From Mytilus californianus (taxonomy: Eukaryota; Mollusca; Bivalvia; Mytilida; Mytilidae), in the NCBI RefSeq assembly GCF_021869535.1, contig NW_026262701.1:7827501-7891500 (forward strand): 64,000 nt of DNA. The letters run 5' to 3'. Under the pieces are notes generated by a model. That model did not search any database. It saw nothing but the letters and a program-made list of their open reading frames with translations, and was not told the DNA's origin. A program made the translations under genes and the position numbers. The first letter of the stretch is position 1. Every line of letters begins with the position of its first letter. Of the stretch, positions 13,251-25,700 are shown in pieces.

Positions 13251-13839
13251 TTCACATAGCAAATCCTTACTAGTTACTACTGTATCCCATAATCTTTCAA
13301 ACTATTATCAAAAACAAACACATCAAGGTGACGGACGACATTAATGAAATTGATTCATTCTAATTATTGTTACCATAAACAAGCCATATCGTTCTAAACA
13401 AATTCGATGATAGCGGTTTCAATAACAAAATATGAATAATGTATTCAGCCCTCCAAAAATAAAACAGCACCTATATTTTTATTATGTACTTTTAACTTTT
13501 AGATTAATTTTCTAATTCATTTCCTCAAAACCTTTCTCGAAAAACTAACATTTTGAGGTTCAAGACACATCGTATTGCATTACTAGAAAGGTCATTGCAT
13601 ACATGAATTGCTCGTTTTTGCGGCTTTGCCTAACTCGTGATCTATTTATTTTCCTTTCATACGAAAACTGATCAAAACGCACACATTAAAAATGACAAAC
13701 TCTTCGAAATGCAACTATCGAAATGTGGATACAGTTTTCAATACATAAATCAACCTATGTTGGTTCTGGTAACCTTTACTGTAACAGATGCGCATTTCAA
13801 TAATTTTAGTCTCTTCGTTGATGCTCAATGCCAAACTAA

Positions 13840-15405
13840 TTGAAAATCCAAAACCCAATACAAACCTTTGAAGAGCTGATATCCGAAAAGAACACGAACA
13901 GAGCAAATCTGGATAAGGACTCAAAGTTCTGCACGAGAGAGATAAATTCCTTACAAAAGGATTTCAACATTTTGAACAGCAAATTTCAACAACAAAAAAT
14001 CCATATTTTCTTTCCTTCTCTCATTTGGTATTAACATACAAGAGGACGATGCAAATCGCAGTCTTTATACTGAAAACCTAAATTAACCGACAGTAGTTTA
14101 CCGATGTATAAATGTAGTAAATCGATTAACAGAGGTAATCTTAATAATAAAACTGAGGGCATTGCATGAACTCCAAAAGAATCGATACCGGATGAGTAGA
14201 CATGCGGATCCTTAATATCATAAAAATCTTTAGAAAGAACGATGTATAACCAAGTCGTCAAGATGTTCCACTAAACATCTTTCTTAAAGTCTTACATTCA
14301 TTTCGACGGTAGCATAGCTGGAGATGCGTACCCCGTCTACGCAACCGATCTAGCGTCGTTGTAATTCATGCGATTCCATCAGTTTCTGTTAAGGTACCTT
14401 AATTTGTCTCATCGTAATCGGTTTACGAGATTTGAACGTTAACATTGGTAAACTACTTTCGTCTTATATTTAACCAGCAATGTCAGTCAGATCTGAAGTC
14501 TTAAAAATTCTACAGATCAACTCAAAAACCTTCAATTTTGCAGTCATATCAAAACTTTTGATTAGTCAACCCTTTACACTACTATTCACCATGCTCAATT
14601 GAAGGATCAACTATGTCGTCCAAAAATTAAAAAAAATTGGCAAATTGTAGATAGAAGTCCTTGTTTTAGGTCATAAAAACCTTGCTTTGAGAAGAACCGC
14701 ACTGAGTCCAACTACAAATACATAGAAGATGATATCATCAAAATGTTTGACTTTTTGATCGACAACACATTTGTTGAGTTTCGTTGATTGATAGTTCAAA
14801 ATATAGTGGGTATTTCAATGGGTACTAAATATGCACCCTTACTGTCCGATTTGTTTTCGTACTCAATTGAAGTAGAATTAATACAGAACCTTCTCCAAGA
14901 CAAAAAGAAAAAGCACCTGACAAAGTTTTTAATTTTGCTTTCAGATGTATTGATGATGTCCGTCACTCAATGACCTACATTTCAGTGACTACTTGAATCC
15001 AACAGAGTTATCAGGAAGAACGACTGAACTCGACACTACATAAGTTTTACGGTCACCATCACAAATTGGTTGAATTCTGCGATGTGTCTATGTCTCAATG
15101 CACTAGTGACCGGTGTCACGGTCTTACAGTACCAGAATCTATGACAAACGAGGAGACGATTTTAATTTAGAAATTATCTATTTCCCCACCTTAGTAGTAA
15201 TATGCCAACTTCACCTGCATATGGGATATACATTTCCCAACTCATTTGGTATTCAAGAGCTTGCAGCTGCTACTCAGACTTTATAAAACGTCACCAGTGT
15301 CTGAGCAGAAAGTTGATGAACCAGGTTAATGTCAAAGAGCGTCTCGTCATTTTTCTTAAAAAGTTCATCGGGAGATACCAAGACCTTGCTGATAAATATT
15401 CCGTA
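13840..15405 (+). pseudogene. decayed reverse-transcriptase retroelement
   Basis: The plus strand retains broken pieces of a retroelement polyprotein. A Lys/Asn-rich N-terminal piece lies at about 13840-14034. A palm-domain piece at 14690-14970 reads DIIKMFDFLIDNTFVEF and then GISMGTKYAPLLSDLF, a form of the xPMGTNCAPLxADLF motif of this family. The C-terminal piece at 15160-15405 reads SPAYGIYISQLIWYSRAC, RKLMNQ and FIGRYQDLADKYSV. Frameshifts and stops separate the pieces, so it is inactive. Related fragments are at 5650-5965 (plus) and 42027-42536 (minus). Confidence 0.75.
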
Positions 15406-16220
15406 TGAACTTACAAATAATACATGATGGTCTTGAAGTATAGATTCTAGGTACTGACGTTGTTTATTACCTTAATTACGTGTTATGGTGTTCTTTTATT
15501 TGTCTTTGTAAATTATTAACCTTTACTGTTTAGTCCATTTTTGGTAATATCCTTTGATGTGACTCGGTACTTATACATCCCGCCATTGTGTTATTATGCT
15601 ATGGTAATTTTTTGTATTCTTGTATTTCATTTTTGCTTATGTGCTTTGTCTATATCCCATTTTGTTTTTCTTTGTTGACATATTTGTTTGTTTTTATAGT
15701 GATTAAGATTATAACACAATGTTTACTGCTGTACCCCAATTTTTGACATTTTTTCCTATTATGTCTGTTTGTTTTGTTCACACATTGTTGTCAATATAAT
15801 GGAATTACATGCGACTGTCATACAAGTGAGAGGTTGAGATAGCTATAAAACCAGGTTTAATCTACCATTTTCAACAAAAGGAAATGCCTGTACCAAGTCA
15901 GGAATATGACAGTTGTTTTCCATTCGTTTAATATGTTTGAGCTTTTGATTTTGCCATTTGATAAGGGACTTTCCGTTTTGAATTTTCCTTGGAGTTCGGT
16001 ATTTTTGTTGTTTTACTTTTTACATTTTTCCTTAGTGTTGATTCGAATGTGATGCATGAGTAACTGGAGACGCTTACCCTATCGATACAACCGGTCTTGC
16101 TTCTTTTGGTGTTCTTTCGATTCTCTCAGTTTTTGTTTGTTACCATGATTTTTATCTTTTTAAATAATTCATAAGAATTAAACATCGGTAAACTACTGTT
16201 GCCTCAAATTTACCGAAGTA
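15406..16220 (+). repeat. 3' tail of the retroelement
   Basis: This long T-rich non-coding tail follows the stop codon of the retroelement (gtgactcggtacttatacatcc, catacaagtgagaggttgag, ttgccatttgataaggg). A fragment of it, 'ttggagttcggtattttt', recurs at 39050-39075 inside intron 6 of gene C, and a relative of the end at 16055-16215 recurs at 14300-14460. It holds no coding sequence. Confidence 0.6.
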
Positions 16221-16454
16221 CTGAGCGGATAGTTTGGCGACAAATTTGCGGAATAATTATCCTATTCGTACACGCCTTTCTTTATTCCTAACCCCCTAGA
16301 CTCTGTTATAAACTTTAAATTTGGTCGTCCTAGCAGAGAAGCAACACGACATTAAGTCACAAGTAACCCCATCTAAGAGATACTGATGGTTCATACTTTC
16401 CAGTTGAGAATAATAATCAATACAACTTCGAATAGAACAAGAATGTGTCCATAG

Positions 16455-16940
16455 TACACGGATGCCCCACTCGCACTATCATTTTCTATGTTCAGTGGAC
16501 CGTGAAATTGGGGTCAAAACTCGAATTTGGCATTAAGATTAGAAAGATCATATCATAGGGAACATGTGTACTAAGTTTCAAGTTGATTGGAATTCAACTT
16601 CATCAAAAACTACCTTAACCAAAAACTTTAACCTGAAGCGGGACAGACGCATTTTCTATGCTCAGTTGACCATGCAATTGGGGTTAAAACTCTAATTTGG
16701 CATTAAAATTAGAAAGATCATATCATAGGGAACATGTGTACTAAGTTTCAAGTTGATTGGACTTCAACTTCATCAAAAACTACCGTGACCAAAAACTTTA
16801 ACCTGAAGCGGGACGGACGAACGAACAAACGAACGGACGGACGGACGGACGAACGAACGGACGGACGGACGAACGAACGGACGCACAGACCAGTAAGGAT
16901 AATGCCCCTACTACTATCGTAGGTGGGGCATAAAAAATAT
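16455..16940 (+). mobile_element. non-autonomous element with tandem core, GACG minisatellite and terminal stem
   Basis: The element begins 'gatgccccactcgcactat' and ends 'gtaggtggggcat', so the ends are complementary over 'tgccccac'/'gtggggca'. Inside are two direct copies of a ~170-bp core (about 16490-16640 and 16660-16812; 'ccgtgaaattggggtcaaaac' and 'gcaattggggttaaaac'). A GACG/GAACG minisatellite follows at 16813-16885. The architecture is the same as that of the larger element at 26750-29065. No protein is encoded; a Helitron-like or MITE-like origin is conceivable. Confidence 0.6.
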
Positions 16941-17189
16941 TCTAATAAGGTATGATATTTTACGATGTTCAAAATTGAAGTGATAAAAGTCATTAAAAAT
17001 TTCTCAAATCAGCGAAAGAAAGGTTGACCAGTGGCATCAGAATTTTAGCATTATGTATTTCAAAACATGATACTTCATGTAAAAGAAAAGAACCACATGG
17101 TTGAGTATAAAGCAAGGAAACAACACTGTTTTGTTGTTTTTTTTGTTTTTTTTTTATCTCCAAGACTTTTCTTTTGGCCATGGTTTTTA

Positions 17190-17395
17190 GATATAAAAAT
17201 ATGTGGTATGAGTGCCAATGAGACAACCCTCCATCCAAGTCACAATATGTAAAAGTAAACCATTATAGGTCAAAGTACGCCTTCAACACGGAGCCTTGGC
17301 TCACACCGAACAGCAAGCTATAAAGGGTCCCTAAAAATGACTAGTGTAAAACCATTCAAACAGGAAAACCAAGGGTCTAATCTATATAAAAAACG
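17190..17395 (-). repeat. ubiquitous bivalve interspersed repeat
   Basis: Words 'gagtgccaatgagacaaccc', 'ttcaacacggagccttggc' and 'agcaagctataaagg' match the repeat at 10965-11130 and, in opposite orientation, those at 12590, 25500-25800, 32240, 42480-42770, 48030 and 52320. It lies between gene B and gene A and encodes nothing. Confidence 0.6.
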
Positions 17396-17832
17396 AGAAA
17401 CGAGAAACTATTTTTCGGCGTTGTTTATGATTGATCCTTGGTATTCCTCCTTATTTTTCATATCTTTCAATTGAATGTCCTTGGCTTTACTCTATATAAT
17501 GTTCAATGAATGTATTGAAATTATGTGTTTCATTTTATTTAAGTTCAATTAGTTGCTGCAAATGAATTATAATATAATTCTAGATTATTCAATTGATATA
17601 TTATTATATAAGTCGCATATCTAATCATCGCATCGCAAATGTCGTCGACTTTTACACACATCGAATAATGTTAAAAGAGTTAATCGTCTTAATTGCGATG
17701 GAAACCCAACATAAACTTCTTTTTATCAGACTGAACATGTACTAATACTGTTGGAACATGAATGTACATAACAATACGCAACAAAAATCCTATTGCACAT
17801 GATATAAGTATAACAAAATTGCACTATGACTA

Positions 17833-20800
17833 CTAAAACTTATTTCCAGATAAAGCCAACATCCATTTTGGAAGGTAAATAAAATTTGGAATTATATTAG
17901 CCAGCCATCTTGTCTTTGGGTTCATTTGTATAAGTGTACTCAGTTGTCTGATATTCATCGGTTCTCTACCTAAAATCAGAAATTTAATACGCATAAATAA
18001 AATAAGCCATGCTACTTTACGAAAAACCATACATAAAAATCTAATACTTTTGGTCAAATACTAATTGCCCTCGTAATATTTATATTTTGACAAAAGCTCA
18101 ATAGAATTTGTATTTCATGTTTCATTGTTTTATGCATTTCCAAATCAAAGTTATTTATGATAAATAAAGACTTCTTATCTTAAATTTATCAAAAGACACA
18201 ATCAAATCAGGATATTATTTTTTTAAAAGCTATCATTTTGTGATAACATTCTAGATTCAGTTCTGTAATTATTTTTAGTCTCGTTAAGAACTTCAAGGTA
18301 AATATTCGCTGATTCGAATAAACTGCGGTGTTTTCCTTCGTAATTGCGGTTACACAAGATCTTGAATGAAACAAATCAGTAAAAGTTGTGATAAAGTACT
18401 AAATAACTAAAAAAGAGACGGAATCACTGAGACCAGAGGAATTCATAAAATAATATCTAGATTGCCGAAGTGTACAAGGAAATCGTAAGGCAAAACAACT
18501 ACAGGGACAAAATAAAATGTGAAAGAGACAAGCATATTGTATTTTGAATACTGTTCTATATTTGGTATAATATTGTTGCAATTACCATCTATATCCTTAA
18601 ATCCGTATTCATATCCAAGGTCTGCAGTCATTAAAACTTTACCGGATTTTTTCATTATGTTTATATCTGAAAAGGAATTTATACTTTGGTTAAATAAAGA
18701 ACTAATGATTTGAAGAACGTTTAATTTTAAGTACCTGCAATAACATATTTCAATTAATTCGATAACCATGATTACATATTTCTGATGATCTACAAAATCA
18801 AAAACAAAAATTCCAAAATATTTAGAAAAATTAAACAAACACAGGTTATTATTTTAAGCCACAATTATCCGACTATGAAACATTAAATTATTGTAAATAT
18901 TTGTATGAAAATACAATTGTTAATATTACAAGATACTTTACTTTAAACATATTTTCATTGTCGAAACAATAAAAATCACCATGGAAAGAACACAAGTTTT
19001 AAACGTGTGAGGTTTTTTCCTATATCAAATAATCATTACATTTCAAAGTATATAGCATAATACAATTAATATAGCAATGTATGATATTTTAAAGGAAAAT
19101 AATTGACACAATATAAAACAACACGGTAGTGAAATGAGGGTGTTTACTGCCGGAGGAAGAAAAATTTTTGAAAAGGGTAGAGCTAAACAAATCGCTTAAT
19201 CATATAATTTTGTACTGCTCTAAAAAGTATACCCTTTAGACAATCCAAAATAAATATTGCTTATGTTCAATTCGATACATTGGTTGTTGAAGGTTTGCCA
19301 GGATTTTTCGTATAAAGCATTGAACCACTCCATATTCAACATAAGTTGCTTATTTTCCCTTTGAAAGTGAAATGCAACGACAAAGATATGTACGCGATGA
19401 AGCAATGAAGGAGAAACAGTATTTGCTGAATGGTTTCACTCTACAGTTGCCATTGTTTCGAAAATTCGTGCTACCATCTTTTCCTAAAAATTGATTTTGG
19501 CATGTTCCTTTTTTGTGTAAAGTTTACTGTTGTATATTAAAATGGATTATAAAAAACACTCTACATACCCGAAGCTAAGGCTAAAACTGCTTTTCCTTCA
19601 TACTCAGTACTCAGTGCTATGCTATAAATTGCAGAACAGTCAAGCTTGGGCTCCTAATTAATAAATATATAATACTAGTAATATAACTTTTATTTAAACA
19701 TTGTTACTATAACTCTTATTACCATTGCCGTTGATAAGAACGCATGTGTGTGTGGGTGTGTTTATGAGTGATATCTAATGACACATGCAGTGTATTTAAA
19801 GATAAATCGGTACCTTAATATCTATAAATAAGGATTAGTTAATTGATTATTTGTGTTTAACGCCGATTTCAGCACTACTGGCTTTATCGTGGAGTCCAGT
19901 TTTTGTTGGTGGAGGAATTCGGAGTAACCCGAGAGAATCACCGACCTTTGGCAAGAAAATTAGCAATCCTAGTCATTTAAGATCGAAGTCGAACACACTT
20001 ATAGATAAGGAAATGTGATTTGATTGCCAATGAGAAATCTATCCACCAGACTCCAAATGCCGTGGGTGTAAGCAAATATATATATATATATATATAAATT
20101 GCGGTTTTTATCCAACGCAATCATAGGTTTGAACGTTGTTTTCAATTTAGACTTGTTTATATTTTTTGATTGGGCTTGTATTATATTTGCCTTCGGGCTT
20201 ATATGATCCGTTCATCCTATTTTGACTCTTCAAAATTCAAGAGTCAATCCCAAATTGAGGTAAATTATATGGCCTTCCAAATACCGTTTCGATTCCTAAC
20301 ATCACTGAAGAGACATTAATTGTCGAAATCCGGATATGGTGTACAAATTTTTTGCACCTCATGTTTGCGGTATACCATATTTTCCGCAAGTTTATTTTTT
20401 TTCTGTTTGGAAATGAATTAATAATAAGATCTATTTTGTTACATCTTGTGATCCGTTTATTTGGCAATCGCCAATGGCAGTCAGCAGGGTTTAAGAACAT
20501 CAGTTGTTCGACCTGCTAGTCAAATGCGTATTGTTTAAATATACCTTTTCACTCATTTGGTCTTTTGGAAAATGTTGTTTGTGCTGTATTTAGACCCCTC
20601 TACCAAGAAATTTGTTTTGCATGCACACGTATAAAAATTGCGGTTTTTATCCAACGCAATCATAGGTTTGAACGTTGTTTTCAATTTAGACGTGTTTATA
20701 TTTTTTCGTTTGGGCTTGTATTATATTTGCCTTCGGGTTTATATGATCCGTTCATCCTATTTTGACTCTTTCAAAATTCAAGAGTCTATCCTAAATTGAG

Positions 20801-22738
20801 GTAAATTATATGGCCTTCCAAATACCGTTTCGATTCCTAACATCACTGAAGAGACATTAATTGTCGAAATCCGGATATGGTGTACAAATTTTTGCACCTC
20901 ATGTTTGCGGTATACCATCTTTTCCGCAAGTTTATTTTAAAAACCGCAATTTTTATACGTGTGCATGCAAAACAGATTTCTTGGTAGAGTGGTCTAAATA
21001 CAGCACAAACAACATTTTCCAAAAGACCAAAAAGTGAAAAAGTATATTTTAACAAAACGCATTTGACTAGCAGGTCGAACAACGGATGTTCTTAAACCCT
21101 GCTGACTGCCATGGCGATTGCCAAATAAACGGATCACCAGATGTAAAAATGGATCTTAATTTTCTAATTAAATACAAAACAGAAAACAATAAACTTGCGG
21201 AAAAGATGGTATACCGCAAACATGAGGTGCCAAAATTTGTACATATATATATATAATTTCCTTTCCAGTCATTCTATCAGCATGTTTCGTTGATAAAAAT
21301 AGTGCTTCAGCTAACAGCCTGCCTTATCTAATAATCACCCCCAAAAAGCAAATGAAGATTTATATAGCCTTTTTCCATGTCCACATATTAACAATTTTAG
21401 AAAAATTGGTGTTAATCAACCCCCGAATAAAACCGAGCGACACTGTAACACTATACCTACATTTTCAGCTCGTCCCGCATTAAAAAATCCATCAGCTGTT
21501 TGCGTTTTAACCATATGTGTAAAGAATTCAGTCCTTACCGCACCAGGCCATAAACTAACAAAGGCAACATTACTAGCTCTCAATTCAACAGCACAATCTG
21601 CTGCCATTCTGTCCAACTAAACAAGAAATGATGCACATTCTGCCACTTTAACAATACAATTTCTGATCATGATATTAATGCTAACATGTCGTGGTTAACT
21701 TTTAAGAAAATATGACTTTTAATGGAAAAGAAATTTGGTTGGAGTTTATCTAGCTTTCTATTTATCGAAATCCAGTTTCTACAACATGTGGTAAATGTAA
21801 AACACAACATACAAACACGTATAGTGATCGCTAGCTATAGATGCATTTTGGTTATTTTTGTATTCTTTAATTTTTCATCGTTTTTTTTTTCTATTCTTTA
21901 TTCATTTCCGCCACTATTCTCTCTCTATATATATGTATATTTAGGCACTTCACAATTCTCTTTTCTTTATTTTTAACATATTTTCCTCTATTCTTTATTT
22001 TATTAAATTTTCTCTATTCTTTAACTCTTAGTCCATTATTCTATTTATATATGTCAACCCCATCCAGACCCTCATTTGTAATTTGTCAGTAAAGTTCTAG
22101 TCAAATTTTTCATTGTAACGTAGACGAAAATTTGACGGGATAAAAATTGACATTAAGATATCCATAGCTTTTAGTTGAATGACGTGCAATAAAATATATT
22201 TGTGAAATGTTGAAATGTAAGACAGATTGACGCCAAATAAAATCATGATGGTAAAATGAGTTCATTGTCCCATGGATAAAGTTAGAGAGAAAAAAAATGT
22301 ACTCACAGCCTCTTTACCTACTCCATATGGGACACTAAACGTGTACTGAAGTCCTCCCATGGACGATATATTAACAATCAGACCCTTCTTTCTTGCTGTC
22401 ATTAGTTTTGCTGCATGCACGGAACATATGTAGTGATTCCTAAACAAAAACACAATCCATTGTAAACTATCACATGACTTATGATTATATAGGGCCTCGG
22501 TGGCCGAGAGGTCTAAGTAGCTCTTCTACCGTCCGTGTTCACTAGCCTACCAACACTGAAATTGTGAGTTTGAAACCCGCTCGTGGCAAGTGCGTCCATC
22601 TCCGACCTAAATTGGCTATGTTTGTCAGTTTTTGTTTTCCTGTCGAAGATCGGTTGTTTTCTCAGGGTAAAACTGCTTCCTCCACCAAAAAAACCCGCCA
22701 GGATATAGACAAGAATAGTGAAAGTGGCGTTTAAAATC

Positions 22739-22779
<41 letters not shown>

Positions 22780-25700
22780 AAATAGATAATTACTTATGTA
22801 TATTAAAAAAGTATGGAATTTGTATCGAGGATGTAGTTGTCTCATAAGCAATAAAATAACACATCATTAATTACATACGCACACTATATATCAATGAAAG
22901 AAACGCAAAATATGTTCTACAACTGTTCAAAACATTGTCTGTTTTAACTACAACTGAAAAATATTTTTGCTTTCAATTTATTCAAAACATCTTGAATATA
23001 TCGAATCCATGGAAACAAAACTGTTTAAGCTTAATTTTAATTTATCACAAGGCAAATTATAATATTATACATTGTCACAGATAATTAAAAGTTAACAATA
23101 TAGCTGTACAGTTGTTTGATTTTTCGAAAGACCATGTAAATATGTAATAAGTAAAACTTTTTAATAAGAATGAATATATGGCAGCGCGTATAAACCATTG
23201 GTGAACTCACCTGAGTCCAACGTTATTAACAGCATCCCACATTGTAATAGGTTGCTCCCAAAATGGTTGTCCCATGTTTTCTTTCAAACCCTGTAGTATA
23301 GATATTATATCGAGTTGATACTCAATCAATCATTTCACACAAAAAAATCTAATTGACCAACAAAAAGACATAAGACGCGTCCGTAGTTGATGTTGGATTT
23401 TACGTTTAAGAAACAACAGACTAACGACACAAACAATCAAAAGATATCTAGAGGACAAACTATGATATTTTACAAGTGTCCATATGATTTGTCCGGCTCT
23501 AAATCGAAAGGAGCCAGTCTATAACAGTATCAAGATATAACAGAGACATCAAAGATCCAAAATCCCTAACAATCAGTAATAAATAACATCAAAGAAGAAA
23601 ACAGCTTTAAAAAGTATAACAAACTAGGTGGTTCCCTCTCTTGCAACATACGGGTATCTGATTAGTCATTCTTTATGTTTGAGCCAAATAGATAAAGGAC
23701 CGGGAACCAGTCTTTATAACAAACGCTCACTGTTAAGTCGTCTGATGTTTAATTATTCGATGTTTTCGCTGAACAAGTTTCTCGTTTGGGATTCATAATG
23801 AATTAATGACTTCATTTTAAAAATCAAGTATGTTGAGAGTAAGATGAAGAAACGAATATTGATACAAGAACCTTCTCAGTATAGTTTTCTCATAAATTAA
23901 TCAATATACTAGTAGTATTCTATAGGACACAAAAAACTAAGAAGCTCTCATTTTCCATTTCTGTATATTTTTATTAAATAAATAAAAACATGCAACTGAA
24001 TAATGTCTTCATGAAATAAGAACAATGTTGCTCGGAGTTGGTCTACTATATTGATAATACAAAGGGGCAGAGCCATATAGTACAATTGTATTATATATCT
24101 CTGGAAGAGGTGACAAGAAATACATGGAAAATTCTGGAAACCACCACTTTTCAATATTAAAACAACGCATTTTTCATTGGATTCGTAAGTATAAAATCAA
24201 CTACTAGTAAATTGGCAGAGAAAATAATACGTTTTTTGATTTAGAAATAATTTTGGACCATCAATTACTAAAGCAGAAGATTTAACGACGGCAGAAGAGT
24301 AGGATTGTAATGCAAGGATACAGCCTTATAGGATAGCAAATATGAATGTCGGTTTACATTCATTGAGCTTGTATTATAATGCACACAATTTTCATCAAAT
24401 CCCCTAATACATTGACATTCGTGTGTGTCATGAGAATATATTGTTAGTGCGTAAGTGGTAAACAACACTTTGAAAGCAACAAAGCAACATTAAAAAACTT
24501 AAATGAATATACCTGAGCGGTATTAAATGCATTGTTTACCAGCACATCTAGCCTACCATCTTGTTCTTTTGAAATACGATTAAACAATGCTTGGATGTCA
24601 CCGTCCTTTGCATGATCACACTGTACTGGAATACATGATCCTCCTCTTTTCTCAATCTATAATTTCACAAAATGACAAATTAATAGTGTCTGAATACTTA
24701 TGAATTCCATAGGGCGCCAGTTTTCTGCGAAAGAACTGATATCATACTTTACTTGCATATTTGAGTGACCATGTATGAAGTAAATAGTTCAATGAATCAT
24801 GGACAGTACTTTCACTGGTGGAAAAATATGACATGCTTTTAGATACACGATAAAACAAACACTTCATTTGAACTTGGGTGGATAGTTGTTTCATTGGCAA
24901 TCATACCACATCTCCTTAATTTTATAGAGTTCAGACTTTACGAAAAACACTGATTTCGTATGGTACAATAATATTCAATAACATATTTTTCAAGCTAAAT
25001 AACAGACAAGATCTATGTAAACTTCATGATCTTTTGAATAAGTGTATTCTGAAAGGTTTGCAATTCAAAACTGTTAAAAAGATCTTTGAATATTGTCTTC
25101 ATCGCTACTAACATTGATTTTGTTTTTTAATGAAATAAAACTTAACTTTATATTATTGATTCATAGTTATGAACACTTTTGGTCATATAATCTGTCGATA
25201 CTTGCACAAGGCTTTGCTTTTCTCGGACTATATTTGACGTCTTAACACTAAATCGATTGGATGTGTACTGATTAAAATTTTAGTTTAAGAAGACATGGTT
25301 TGTCTATTAGCTGGAATTGGCTTTGAACTATCTTTCATTAACCCCGTGTTTAAGTGTTTAAGTCTTTATGTGTGCTAAGTGTCGATCTGATGAGTCATTT
25401 CTTTTTCAACTTATTTTGTTATTTTGTTGTTTTGTTACAGTACTGTCCAGGTAAGGGGGATAGTTGAGTACTGACAAATACAAGTATATCTAATTCTGCC
25501 AATATTTTTAATGTGCCTATCCCAAGTCAAGCGCCTGTGTTTCAGTGGTTGATCCGGTTGCTGTCTGCCATATTTGTTTTTCGTTCTTTGTTATAACGTG
25601 AATCAAGCAGTAAGTTTCCCTTTTGATTTGTTTCACATTTTGGTAAGACGGTGACTTTTAAAGCATACTATATATTATGTGTTTTGTTCTTTGCTGAAGG

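Noticed and set aside
16734..16993. Arg/Thr/Asp-rich frames such as repeated RTDGRTDE
   Set aside because: They are generated by the GACG/GAACG minisatellite of a mobile element.
18443..18838. 131-codon minus-strand frame as a separate gene
   Set aside because: It is the open read-through of exon 8 of gene B into flanking introns.
20237..21082. Similar 66-87-codon frames on both strands
   Set aside because: They are mirror products of the direct/inverted 540-bp repeat.
22491..22600. tRNA gene with A and B boxes
   Set aside because: The acceptor stem does not pair and the sequence continues into a SINE body with an (AATC)n tail.
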